Of a stretch of DNA of 64,000 nucleotides, positions 57,045 through 64,000 are shown in pieces. Every line of letters starts with the position of its first letter. Position 1 is the stretch's first letter. Made by a program: the position numbers and the translations under genes. Source of the DNA: Caulobacteraceae bacterium (lineage in GTDB: Bacteria; Pseudomonadota; Alphaproteobacteria; Caulobacterales; Caulobacteraceae); NCBI GenBank assembly GCA_947475735.1, contig CANJLQ010000002.1, positions 1 to 64,000 of the forward strand, in the 5' to 3' direction. The notes under the pieces were generated by a model, which was not told the origin of the DNA, did no database searches, and saw only the letters and a list, made by a program, of their open reading frames with translations.

Positions 57045-57602
57045 ATGGCGCGCGATCTGCCCACCGAAAGCGAGGCCCGCGAGATCCTGTCGCGGCGACG
57101 GACCCGGCCCATGCCGCGGCCCGCGCCCCCGGCCGGGCGGTCCCTAGCCCCCTTCATCAAGGAGCTGGACGCCAAGTTCGGACGAGGCGCGGGCGCGCTG
57201 GAGCCACGCTGGCGCGAGATCGTGGGCGACCAGCTGGCTCGCGTCACCCGCCCCCAGAAGCTGACCAAGGGCCGAGCAGGCGCGGGCGGCACGCTGGAGC
57301 TGAGGGTCGCGGGCCCGGCCGCCTTGCTGGTCCAGCATCAGTCGGCCGACATCCTGGCTCGGGTGAACCTGTTCCTGGGCGAAGGGGCCATCGACAAGCT
57401 GAGGATCGCCCAGGGGCCGGTGAAGCCCTTGCCGACCCCCGCCGCCTCCACCCGGGGCGCGCGCCGCCGGATCGAGCCTCTGGACGCGGGCGCCGAGGCC
57501 GAGTTGAAACAGTCGCTGGAACCCGCGCCGCCGGGCTTGAAAGCCGCGCTGGAGGCGCTGGGCCGGGCGGTGCTGTCGGACTCGAGAAAGTCTCGCCCCT
57601 GA
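57045..57602 (+). CDS. DUF721/DciA-like protein
   Basis: 185 residues: SLAPFIKELDAKFGRGAGAL, WREIVGDQLARVTRPQKLTK, GTLELRVAGPAALLVQHQSA and ILARVNLFLGEGAIDKLRIA. This is the DUF721 core found in DciA, the DnaB-helicase loader/operator of many bacteria. The C-terminal 60 residues are a variable Arg/Pro/Ala-rich tail. A loader role is plausible but not proven here. Confidence 0.82.
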   Translation: MARDLPTESEAREILSRRRTRPMPRPAPPAGRSLAPFIKELDAKFGRGAGALEPRWREIVGDQLARVTRPQKLTKGRAGAGGTLELRVAGPAALLVQHQSADILARVNLFLGEGAIDKLRIAQGPVKPLPTPAASTRGARRRIEPLDAGAEAELKQSLEPAPPGLKAALEALGRAVLSDSRKSRP

Positions 57603-57718
57603 CGTCGACCGGTGGTCGGTTGACAAAACTTCGCCGCACCTGTTGTCGAAGGGTCTAGGCCTCGCGCGAGGTTCGGGAATCGCGCGAGGATCCGCTTTCG
57701 ATTTCAGAGGAAGACGCC

Positions 57719-58363
57719 ATGCGCGCCGACGGTCGTTTCAAGTTCGCCTCCATGAGCCGCCGCGCGGCAGTCACCGGCGCGGCCCTCGCCGCCATGGCGG
57801 TGCTGGCCGGATGCTCGGGCTCGACCGCCGGCAACCCGGCCGAGGGCGACATGGCCAAGGGCGCGCCCGAGGGGGCCAAGGTCACGGTCATCGAATACGC
57901 CTCGGTCACCTGCGGGGCCTGCGCCGCCTGGCAGTCGCAGGTCTGGCCCGAGTTCAAGACCAAATACGTCGACACCAACCAGGTCCGTTTCGTCTTCCGC
58001 GAATTTCCGACGCCGCCCCAGCCAGTGGCCGTCGCCGGCTTCCTGATGGCGCGCTGCGCGGGGCCGGAGAACTATTTCCCGGTGGTGGAGGAGCTGCTGG
58101 CCAGTCAGGCCGAGATGTTCGGACCGGCGGGCCCCCGTCCCGTGCTGCTGCGCGTGGCCAACGGCGTCGGCCTGAGCGAGGAACAGTTCCAGGCCTGCGT
58201 CACCGACGAGGCCGCCATCGCCGCCATGGACGAGCGCATCAAGGCCGCGATGGACGCGGGCGTCAGCGGCACGCCGACCTTCATCGTCAACGGCCAGACC
58301 GTGCCCGACAACTCCTTGTCCGGCCTGTCGGCGGCGATCGACGCCGCCCTGGCCGAGGGCTGA
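57719..58363 (+). CDS. DsbA-family thioredoxin-fold lipoprotein
   Basis: 214 residues with a GAGGAAG site before the ATG. Twin-Arg-like MSRRAAVTGAALAAMAVLAG leads to a lipobox LAGC, then a DsbA-like domain with active site CGAC (VTCGACAAW) and cis-Pro loop GVSGTPTFIVNG. It should be a periplasmic thiol oxidoreductase. It is followed after five bases by a second DsbA-family gene. Confidence 0.88.
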   Translation: MRADGRFKFASMSRRAAVTGAALAAMAVLAGCSGSTAGNPAEGDMAKGAPEGAKVTVIEYASVTCGACAAWQSQVWPEFKTKYVDTNQVRFVFREFPTPPQPVAVAGFLMARCAGPENYFPVVEELLASQAEMFGPAGPRPVLLRVANGVGLSEEQFQACVTDEAAIAAMDERIKAAMDAGVSGTPTFIVNGQTVPDNSLSGLSAAIDAALAEG

Positions 58364-58368
58364 TCTCG

Positions 58369-58992
58369 ATGATCCGACTGCGCGACCTGATGCTCGCCGT
58401 CGCGATCACGGTCGCGCCGGTCGCGGTATCGGCCCAGACGGCCCCCGTGCCGCCGGTCACGGCCGCCGACCGCGTGCTGGGCCGCGCCGATGCGCCAGTG
58501 ACGGTGATTGAATACGCCTCCTTCACCTGCTCGCACTGCGGCGAGTGGCACACGACCGTGCTGCCGACCTTTAAGGCGCGTTTCGTCGATACGGGCCAGG
58601 TGCGGCTGGTGTTCCGCGATTTGCCGACCCAGCCGGTCCAGGTCTCGGCCCAGGCGGCCGGAATCGCGCGCTGCGCGGCGCCGGATCGGTTCTTCGACGT
58701 GGCCTCGACCCTGATGAACGGCCAGGCCGCCCTGTTCGAGGGCGCGCCGGTCGTGGACTGGTTCAGCGCCGGCATCGCCGCCAGCGGAAAGTCACAGGCA
58801 GAAATCGAGACCTGCCTGGAAGACCCCGCGACGCTGCAGGGTATCCGTGCGGGCATCGAAGGGGCGCGGGCGGCCGGGGTGACGGGGACGCCGAGCTTCT
58901 TCGTCAACGGCCGTCGGGTCACTGACACCTCTCTGGAAGGCCTGTCGGCCGCGATCCAGCCTCTGGTCCCTCCCCCGGTCCCGGGGCGCTGA
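58369..58992 (+). CDS. DsbA-family thioredoxin-fold periplasmic protein
   Basis: 207 residues from [20 protein letters not shown], signal cleavage near VSAQ. Active site CSHC (FTCSHCGEW) and cis-Pro [12 protein letters not shown]. It shares [10 protein letters not shown], long matching segments and layout with the upstream gene, so the pair arose by tandem duplication, one copy lipid-anchored and the other soluble. The different dipeptides (GA, SH) predict different redox potentials. It ends seven bases before smc. Confidence 0.88.
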   Translation: MIRLRDLMLAVAITVAPVAVSAQTAPVPPVTAADRVLGRADAPVTVIEYASFTCSHCGEWHTTVLPTFKARFVDTGQVRLVFRDLPTQPVQVSAQAAGIARCAAPDRFFDVASTLMNGQAALFEGAPVVDWFSAGIAASGKSQAEIETCLEDPATLQGIRAGIEGARAAGVTGTPSFFVNGRRVTDTSLEGLSAAIQPLVPPPVPGR

Positions 58993-58999
58993 TCGCAGG

Positions 59000-61900
59000 A
59001 TGCAGTTCCAGCGGCTGCGGCTCGTCGGGTTCAAGTCCTTCGTCGATCCCGCCGAGGTCTTCATCGAGCCGGGCCTGACGGGGATCGTGGGGCCCAACGG
59101 CTGCGGCAAGTCCAATGTGCTGGAATCCATGCGCTGGGTCATGGGGGCGAACTCCGCCAAGGCCATGCGCGGCCAGGGTATGGACGACGTCATCTTCGCC
59201 GGGGCATCGGACCGGCCGCCCCGGAACCACGCCGAAGTCCAGCTGACCATCGACAACGCCCAGCGTCGCGCGCCCCAGCCCTTCACCGACAGCGCCGTGA
59301 TCGAGGTCAGCCGCCGCATCGACCGGGGGCAGGGCTCGACCTATCGCATCAACGGCAAGGAGGTGCGGGCCCGCGATGTCCAGCTGCTGTTCGCCGACGC
59401 CTCGACGGGGGCGAACTCTCCCGCCCTGGTGCGACAGGGGCAGATCAGCGAACTGATCGCCGCCAAGCCGCAGAACCGGCGGCGCATCCTGGAAGAGGCC
59501 GGGGGCGTGGCCGGTCTGCATACGCGCCGCCATGAGGCCGAGCTGAGGCTCAAGGCCGCCGAGGCCAATCTGGAGCGGCTGGACGACATCGGGCGCGAGC
59601 TGGAGACCGCGCTGACGCGGCTGAAGCGCGAGGCGCGGCAGGCGGAGAAGTACAAGAAGATCTCGGCGGAGATCCGGGCCCTGCAGGCGGCGCTGCTGTT
59701 CGTGCGCTGGAACGACGCCCGGCTGGCGGCGGAAGGCGCGGCCGAGGACCTGGCGCAGGCCGAAGGTGCCGTGGGCGAGGCGGCGGCGGCGGCGGCGAGA
59801 GCCCAGACCCAGTCGTTGAAGGCGCAGGAGGCGCTGAAGCCTGCGCGCGAGGAGGATGCGGTCGCGGCGGCCCTGCTACACCGCGCCTCTCTGGAGCGTG
59901 ACCGGCTGGACATGGCCGAGCAACAGGCCCGGGCCGAGGTCGAGCGGCTGACGGCCGAGCGGGCGCGGATCAACGCCGATACAGATCGCGAAACCGCGAT
60001 GGCCGGAGATGCCCAGAGCGAGCTGGCCCGACTGGCGGCCGAGGCGGAGGCGCTGATGGCCGAGATCGCGGTCGCGCCGACGCGGGGGCCGGAGCTCGAG
60101 ACGGCACTGGCAACGGCGGAGGACGCCCGCAGGGCTGCCGACGCGGAGGTGGAACGGATCGCCGGAACCCTGGCCGCCATCGAGGCCCGGGCCAATGCCG
60201 AGACGGCCCGGCGGCGCGATGCCGAGGCGCGGCTGTCACGGGCCGAGGCGGCGCTGGAGGCCGCGCTGCGCGAACGGCAGGCGCTCGGCCCGCTGGAAAC
60301 CGACGACCTGATCCAGGCGCGCTCGGCCCAGGAGGCGGCGGCCGCGGCCCTGGCCGACGCCCGCGCCGAGGTCGAGGCCGCGGAGACGCGCCGGGGCGAC
60401 CTGGCCCGGGCGGAGCAGGAGGCGCGGACGACCGCTCGGTTCGCCGAGGATCGGCTGGGGCGGCTGCAGACCGAGGCGCGGGGGCTGGCGTCGCTGCTGG
60501 TCACGACGCGACGGGACCACGCTCCGGCACTGGACAAGGTCTCAGCCGACAAGGGGTATGAGGCGGCCTTGGCGGCGGCGCTGGGCGAGGACCTGGATGC
60601 GGCCCTGGACGCAAAGGCAGCGGCCTATTGGGGTGGGGCGACCGTGCCCACGCCGATGTGGCCCGAGGGGGTCGAGCCGCTTTCGATGCGGGTGCAGGCC
60701 CCGGAGGCGCTGGCCGCGCGGCTGGCGCTTTGCGGCGTGGCCGATCGAGCGGATGCGGCGCGGCTGGTCCCTGCCCTGCCACCGGGCGCGCGGCTGGTGA
60801 CCCGGGAAGGCGACCTGTTCCGCTGGGACGGCTTCGTCAGCCGGGCCGAAGCCCCGCGCCCCGCCGCCGTCCGCCTGGCCCAGCGCACCCGTCTGTCGGA
60901 ACTGGAAGCCGAGATCGACGCCGGCAAGCCTGCGCTGGAGGCGGCGCAGGGCGCGTTGAAGTCAGCGACGGAAGCCTTCCGCGCCTCCGAGGAGACAGTG
61001 AAACAGGCCCGGCTGAAACCCTTCGCCGCCGACAAGGCCCTGGCCACGGCGCGCGACCGCGTCGAGACCCTGGGCCGGGAGCAGGCGCGGCGCGAGGCGC
61101 GGGCCCAGGCCCTGGACGAGACGCTGCAACGACTGGGCACGGAGCGCGAAGCGGCACAGGCGGCGCTGGACGAGGCGACGACGGACAGCGCGCCGTCCGA
61201 GACGCTGGACGGGCTGAAAGCCGAACTGGCGAAGGCCCGCGCCGCCGCCGACGCCGCGCGCGCCGACGCCGCGACCGCCCGGGCCGATCGCGACGCCGAG
61301 GCGCGGGAACGATCGGGCCGCGAGCAGAGGCTGGCGGCCCTGAAGCGCGAGCAGGACGGCTGGACCAGCCGCGCGACCGACAGCAAGGACCGGATCGAGG
61401 CGCTGGAAACGGACGGCGCGCGAACGGCGGCGCTGCTGCTCCAGGCCGAGCGCGCGCCCGAGGCCCTGGCCGGCCAGCGGTCGAAACTGATGGACACCCT
61501 GACCGCCGCCGAGACACGGCGGAAGGCGGCTGCGGACGCCGTCTCGGTCGTCGAAGGCGAAGCCGCCGAGGCCGACCGGGCCAGCCGCGCGGCCGATGCG
61601 GCCGCGTCCGCCGCGCGCGAGGCCCGGGCCGGTCTGGCGGCGCGCGCCGAGGCGGCCGCCCAACGCCTGTTCGAGGCCGACGCACAGGTGCGCGAGACCG
61701 CCCAGATGTCGCCGGAAGCGCTGGGCCAGAAGCTGATCGACGACGCCATCGCCCGTCCGCCCGACGCCGCCGGGGCCGAGAGCCTGCTCTATGGCCTGGA
61801 GCGCGAGCGCGAGCAGCTGGGCCCGGTCAATCTGCGCGCCGAGGAAGAGGCCGACGAATACGCCGAGCGGCTGCAGACCATGCGGCTGGAGCGCTCCGAC

Positions 61901-62437
61901 CTGACCGGCGCCATCGCCCGCCTGCGCGACGGCATCGACGAGCTGAACGCCGAGGGCCGCGAGCGGCTGACCGCCGCCTTCGACGTCATCAACGACAACT
62001 TCAAGAGCCTGTTCGAGGCCCTGTTCGACGGGGGTCAGGCGGAGCTGAAGCTGGTGGAGTCCGACGATCCGCTGGAGGCGGGGCTGGAGATCTACGCCTG
62101 TCCGCCGGGCAAGCGGCTGTCGGTCATGAGCCTGATGTCGGGCGGCGAGCAGGCACTGACGGCGGCGGCCCTGATCTTCGCGGTGTTCCTGGCCAATCCG
62201 GCGCCCGTCTGCGTGCTGGACGAGGTCGATGCCCCGCTGGACGACGCCAACGTGGATCGCTTCTGCCGCATGCTGAACGAGATGCGCAACCGCACCGACA
62301 CCCGCTTCATCGTCATCACCCACAACCCGGTGACCATGAGCCGGATGGACCGGCTGTACGGCGTGACCATGCCCGAGCGGGGCGTGAGCCAGCTGGTCAG
62401 CGTGGACCTGAAGCAGGCGGAGAAGTTGGTGGCGTGA
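59000..62437 (+). CDS. smc: Chromosome segregation ATPase SMC
   Basis: 1145 residues. Walker [11 protein letters not shown] (31-40), two long coiled coils (about 170-490 and 660-960, very rich in Ala, Glu and Arg), a hinge (about 500-650, with [20 protein letters not shown]), signature [14 protein letters not shown] (near 1044) and Walker [17 protein letters not shown] (near 1071). It loads at ParB and folds chromosomes. Scp partner genes are not in the window. The last 41 bases overlap the convergent MscS gene. Confidence 0.97.
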   Translation: MQFQRLRLVGFKSFVDPAEVFIEPGLTGIVGPNGCGKSNVLESMRWVMGANSAKAMRGQGMDDVIFAGASDRPPRNHAEVQLTIDNAQRRAPQPFTDSAVIEVSRRIDRGQGSTYRINGKEVRARDVQLLFADASTGANSPALVRQGQISELIAAKPQNRRRILEEAGGVAGLHTRRHEAELRLKAAEANLERLDDIGRELETALTRLKREARQAEKYKKISAEIRALQAALLFVRWNDARLAAEGAAEDLAQAEGAVGEAAAAAARAQTQSLKAQEALKPAREEDAVAAALLHRASLERDRLDMAEQQARAEVERLTAERARINADTDRETAMAGDAQSELARLAAEAEALMAEIAVAPTRGPELETALATAEDARRAADAEVERIAGTLAAIEARANAETARRRDAEARLSRAEAALEAALRERQALGPLETDDLIQARSAQEAAAAALADARAEVEAAETRRGDLARAEQEARTTARFAEDRLGRLQTEARGLASLLVTTRRDHAPALDKVSADKGYEAALAAALGEDLDAALDAKAAAYWGGATVPTPMWPEGVEPLSMRVQAPEALAARLALCGVADRADAARLVPALPPGARLVTREGDLFRWDGFVSRAEAPRPAAVRLAQRTRLSELEAEIDAGKPALEAAQGALKSATEAFRASEETVKQARLKPFAADKALATARDRVETLGREQARREARAQALDETLQRLGTEREAAQAALDEATTDSAPSETLDGLKAELAKARAAADAARADAATARADRDAEARERSGREQRLAALKREQDGWTSRATDSKDRIEALETDGARTAALLLQAERAPEALAGQRSKLMDTLTAAETRRKAAADAVSVVEGEAAEADRASRAADAAASAAREARAGLAARAEAAAQRLFEADAQVRETAQMSPEALGQKLIDDAIARPPDAAGAESLLYGLEREREQLGPVNLRAEEEADEYAERLQTMRLERSDLTGAIARLRDGIDELNAEGRERLTAAFDVINDNFKSLFEALFDGGQAELKLVESDDPLEAGLEIYACPPGKRLSVMSLMSGGEQALTAAALIFAVFLANPAPVCVLDEVDAPLDDANVDRFCRMLNEMRNRTDTRFIVITHNPVTMSRMDRLYGVTMPERGVSQLVSVDLKQAEKLVA

Positions 62438-63536
62438 ACGCGGCGGCGTTCCCCTCTACCGCGAAGCGATCCCTCGGCAGGGCCTCGGGGCACTGGTCGC
62501 GCATGAAGGCCAGCATCTTCTCGCGGATCTCGCAGCGCAGGTCGAAGGCGGTCGGGGCGTTCCGGGCGCTGGCCAGGCAGCGAACCTGGGCGACGCGGTC
62601 CGTGATCTCGGTGACCTGCAGGTTGACCACGTCGCCGTCCCACAGAGGGCTCGCGCGGCAGATGCGTTCCAGCTCGGCCCGCAACCGGTCCATCGGGGCC
62701 TCGTAATCGACATAGAGGAAGGCGGTCCCGATCAGACGCGAGGTTTCTCGGGTCCAGTTCTGGAAGGGCTGTTCGATGAAGTAGCTGAGCGGCAGGATCA
62801 GTCGCCGCCAGTCCCAGAGGCGCACGACGACATAGGTCGAGGTGATCTCCTCGATCTGGCCCCACTCGTTCTCGACGATGACGGCGTCGTCGATGCGGAT
62901 GGGTTGGGCGGTGGCGATCTGGATGCCGGCGATCAAGTTCTTGAGGAAGGGCTGGAGCGCCAGGCCGGCGATGATGCCGACCACGCCCGCCGAGGCCAGC
63001 AGCGACACCCCCCATTGACGCACCGCACCGATAGTCATCATCGCCAAGGCCACGGTGATCAGGCCGATGATGATCACAGCCGCGCGTTGCAGGATGCGGG
63101 TCTGGGTGACGTGCTTGCGCGCCGCGAGGTTGTCTTCGGCCTCGAGATTGAACTTCCTGAGATAGACCACGGCCCACATTTCGACCGCCCCCATGACGAT
63201 CCAGCCCAGCACCAGGATGGTCGCGAACAGGATGACTGCGCGGACGGCCTGGGACGGCTCCGGGTCGAGCGGAGAGACGGTGACAGAGACGCCGACCGCC
63301 AGGAGGATGATCAGAATGCGCAGCTTGGCGCGCGCCCGCTCGACCACGCCGCGCCAGAACAGGTCGCGGGACTTCACCACCCGGCGGAGGATGGCGAAGA
63401 CCAGCACATGGACCAGCCAGCCGGCCCCCACGAAGGCGGCCATCACCAGGGCCACGACGGCCCATTCCGGCAGCCAGTCGAAGCGGTGCCACAGCGCCAT
63501 GACCTGGCGCGTCAGGTTGGAGATTTCAGGGGGCAT
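62397..63536 (-). CDS. MscS-family mechanosensitive channel
   Basis: 379 residues from [13 protein letters not shown] (an alternative ATG lies at 63563). About four membrane helices, then the MscS pore helix and beta-domain: [60 protein letters not shown]. It should open on membrane tension during osmotic downshock. The C-terminal part is a cytoplasmic vestibule ending in a Pro-rich tail that overlaps smc. Confidence 0.9.
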   Translation of the reverse strand: MPPEISNLTRQVMALWHRFDWLPEWAVVALVMAAFVGAGWLVHVLVFAILRRVVKSRDLFWRGVVERARAKLRILIILLAVGVSVTVSPLDPEPSQAVRAVILFATILVLGWIVMGAVEMWAVVYLRKFNLEAEDNLAARKHVTQTRILQRAAVIIIGLITVALAMMTIGAVRQWGVSLLASAGVVGIIAGLALQPFLKNLIAGIQIATAQPIRIDDAVIVENEWGQIEEITSTYVVVRLWDWRRLILPLSYFIEQPFQNWTRETSRLIGTAFLYVDYEAPMDRLRAELERICRASPLWDGDVVNLQVTEITDRVAQVRCLASARNAPTAFDLRCEIREKMLAFMRDQCPEALPRDRFAVEGNAAAFTPPTSPPASGPR

Positions 63537-63577
63537 CCCAAGCTGAACGCCTCGCAATGGCAAAGGTTCGACGGAGA

Positions 63578-64000
63578 CTACGCCGCTGTCGCCTCGGTCA
63601 GGTCCGCCAGGCGCTGGGCCGCGTCGGGGATGGCGACCGAGCGGGCGGCGGCGCTCATGGCCGCGAGGCGCGCCGGATCGGACAGGATGGCGGCGACAGA
63701 GGCGGTCAGGGCGTCCACCGTGACCGCGTCCTCCAGGATCATTTCCGCGGCCGAGACGTCGGTCAGCAGCTTGGCGTTCAGGCGCTGGTGGTCGTCAGTG
63801 GCGATCTTCAGCGGGATCAGGATCGACGGCATGGCGGCGACGGCGAGTTCTGCGCAGGTCGAGGCGCCGGCTCGGCCGATGACGAGATGGGCTTCCGACA
63901 GGCGGCCGGCCATGTCGCGGAAGAAGGGGGCGACGTCGGCCTCTATGCCGGCGTCGAGATATATCTGGCGAGCGGCCTCCAGCGTCTCCGGGCGGGACTG
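63578..64000 (-). CDS. murG: MurG, C-terminal fragment (runs off right edge)
   Basis: The frame continues without stop to the window edge; the visible 140 residues include AHLVIGRAGASTCAELAVAA and PSILIPLKIATDDHQRLNAK, the GT28 UDP-GlcNAc-binding region of MurG (usual H.VI.RAGA.T..EL and D.HQ..NA). It transfers GlcNAc to lipid I. It is the expected gene upstream of murC in dcw clusters, but here it lies about 12.8 kb away. Confidence 0.92.
   Translation of the reverse strand, partial: QSRPETLEAARQIYLDAGIEADVAPFFRDMAGRLSEAHLVIGRAGASTCAELAVAAMPSILIPLKIATDDHQRLNAKLLTDVSAAEMILEDAVTVDALTASVAAILSDPARLAAMSAAARSVAIPDAAQRLADLTEATAA

Noticed and set aside
59760-61700. Ala/Glu/Arg-rich repetitive sequence in smc as possible tandem repeats
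   Set aside because: The composition is explained by the two coiled-coil arms of SMC; no exact repeat unit with constant period is visible.

Overview
The window is high-GC DNA with tightly packed genes, short intergenic gaps and many ATGA/GTGA start-stop overlaps. It reads as chromosome of an alphaproteobacterium of the order Caulobacterales, most likely Brevundimonas or a close relative. The evidence is a CcrM-type GANTC methyltransferase, a TipF-like polarity/flagellar protein, CtrA-like boxes and GANTC sites upstream of ftsZ and ccrM, a large FtsZ with a long linker, and a large TonB-dependent receptor. The genus is an inference; no rRNA or tRNA gene is present to test it.

Layout. 1-3.4 kb: one end of an IS1182-type insertion sequence cuts the 3' end of a secreted M14 carboxypeptidase gene, followed by a membrane protein and a MazE/MazF-type toxin-antitoxin pair. 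3.4-8.9 kb: ubiD, pmbA, an inositol-monophosphatase/CysQ-type phosphatase and small conserved proteins. 8.9-13.7 kb: a lipid A/Kdo operon (msbA, DUF374 acyltransferase-like, waaA, lpxK). 13.9-18.8 kb: tipF, an SDR, an LpxL-type acyltransferase, a CheY-like regulator and an M23 peptidase. 18.8-36 kb: housekeeping genes (xseA, purD, a lipoprotein hydrolase, a UDG-family enzyme, a nucleoside transporter, ilvE, an OmpR/EnvZ-type pair, proC, YbjN- and UbiK-type proteins, lgt, a MidA-type methyltransferase, pgeF, an acyltransferase-3 protein).

36-50.8 kb and the right edge hold the division and cell wall (dcw) genes on the minus strand: murG (partial, right edge), murC, murB, ddl, ftsQ, ftsA, ftsZ, lpxC. 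The order is the usual one, but three blocks break it: about 12.8 kb between murG and murC, a CocE/S15 hydrolase between murB and ddl, and an oppositely oriented TonB-dependent receptor between ftsA and ftsZ. The 12.8-kb block (50.8-63.6 kb) holds ccrM, a GT4 glycosyltransferase with a glycogen-debranching-type enzyme, a BrnT/BrnA locus whose toxin frame carries a stop codon, mutY, a DUF721/DciA-like gene, two tandem DsbA-family genes, smc and an MscS-type channel.

Functionally the window is mostly envelope biogenesis (lipid A synthesis and export, peptidoglycan precursors, lipoprotein maturation) together with chromosome and cell-cycle functions (FtsZ/A/Q, SMC, CcrM). The candidate CtrA and GANTC sites suggest the two are coordinated. 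I saw no CRISPR array, prophage or clearly novel multigene system. The most notable signals are the nonsense-mutated BrnT toxin with a palindromic operator candidate, the IS-truncated peptidase, the ftsZ and ccrM control regions, and two families of intergenic inverted repeats.
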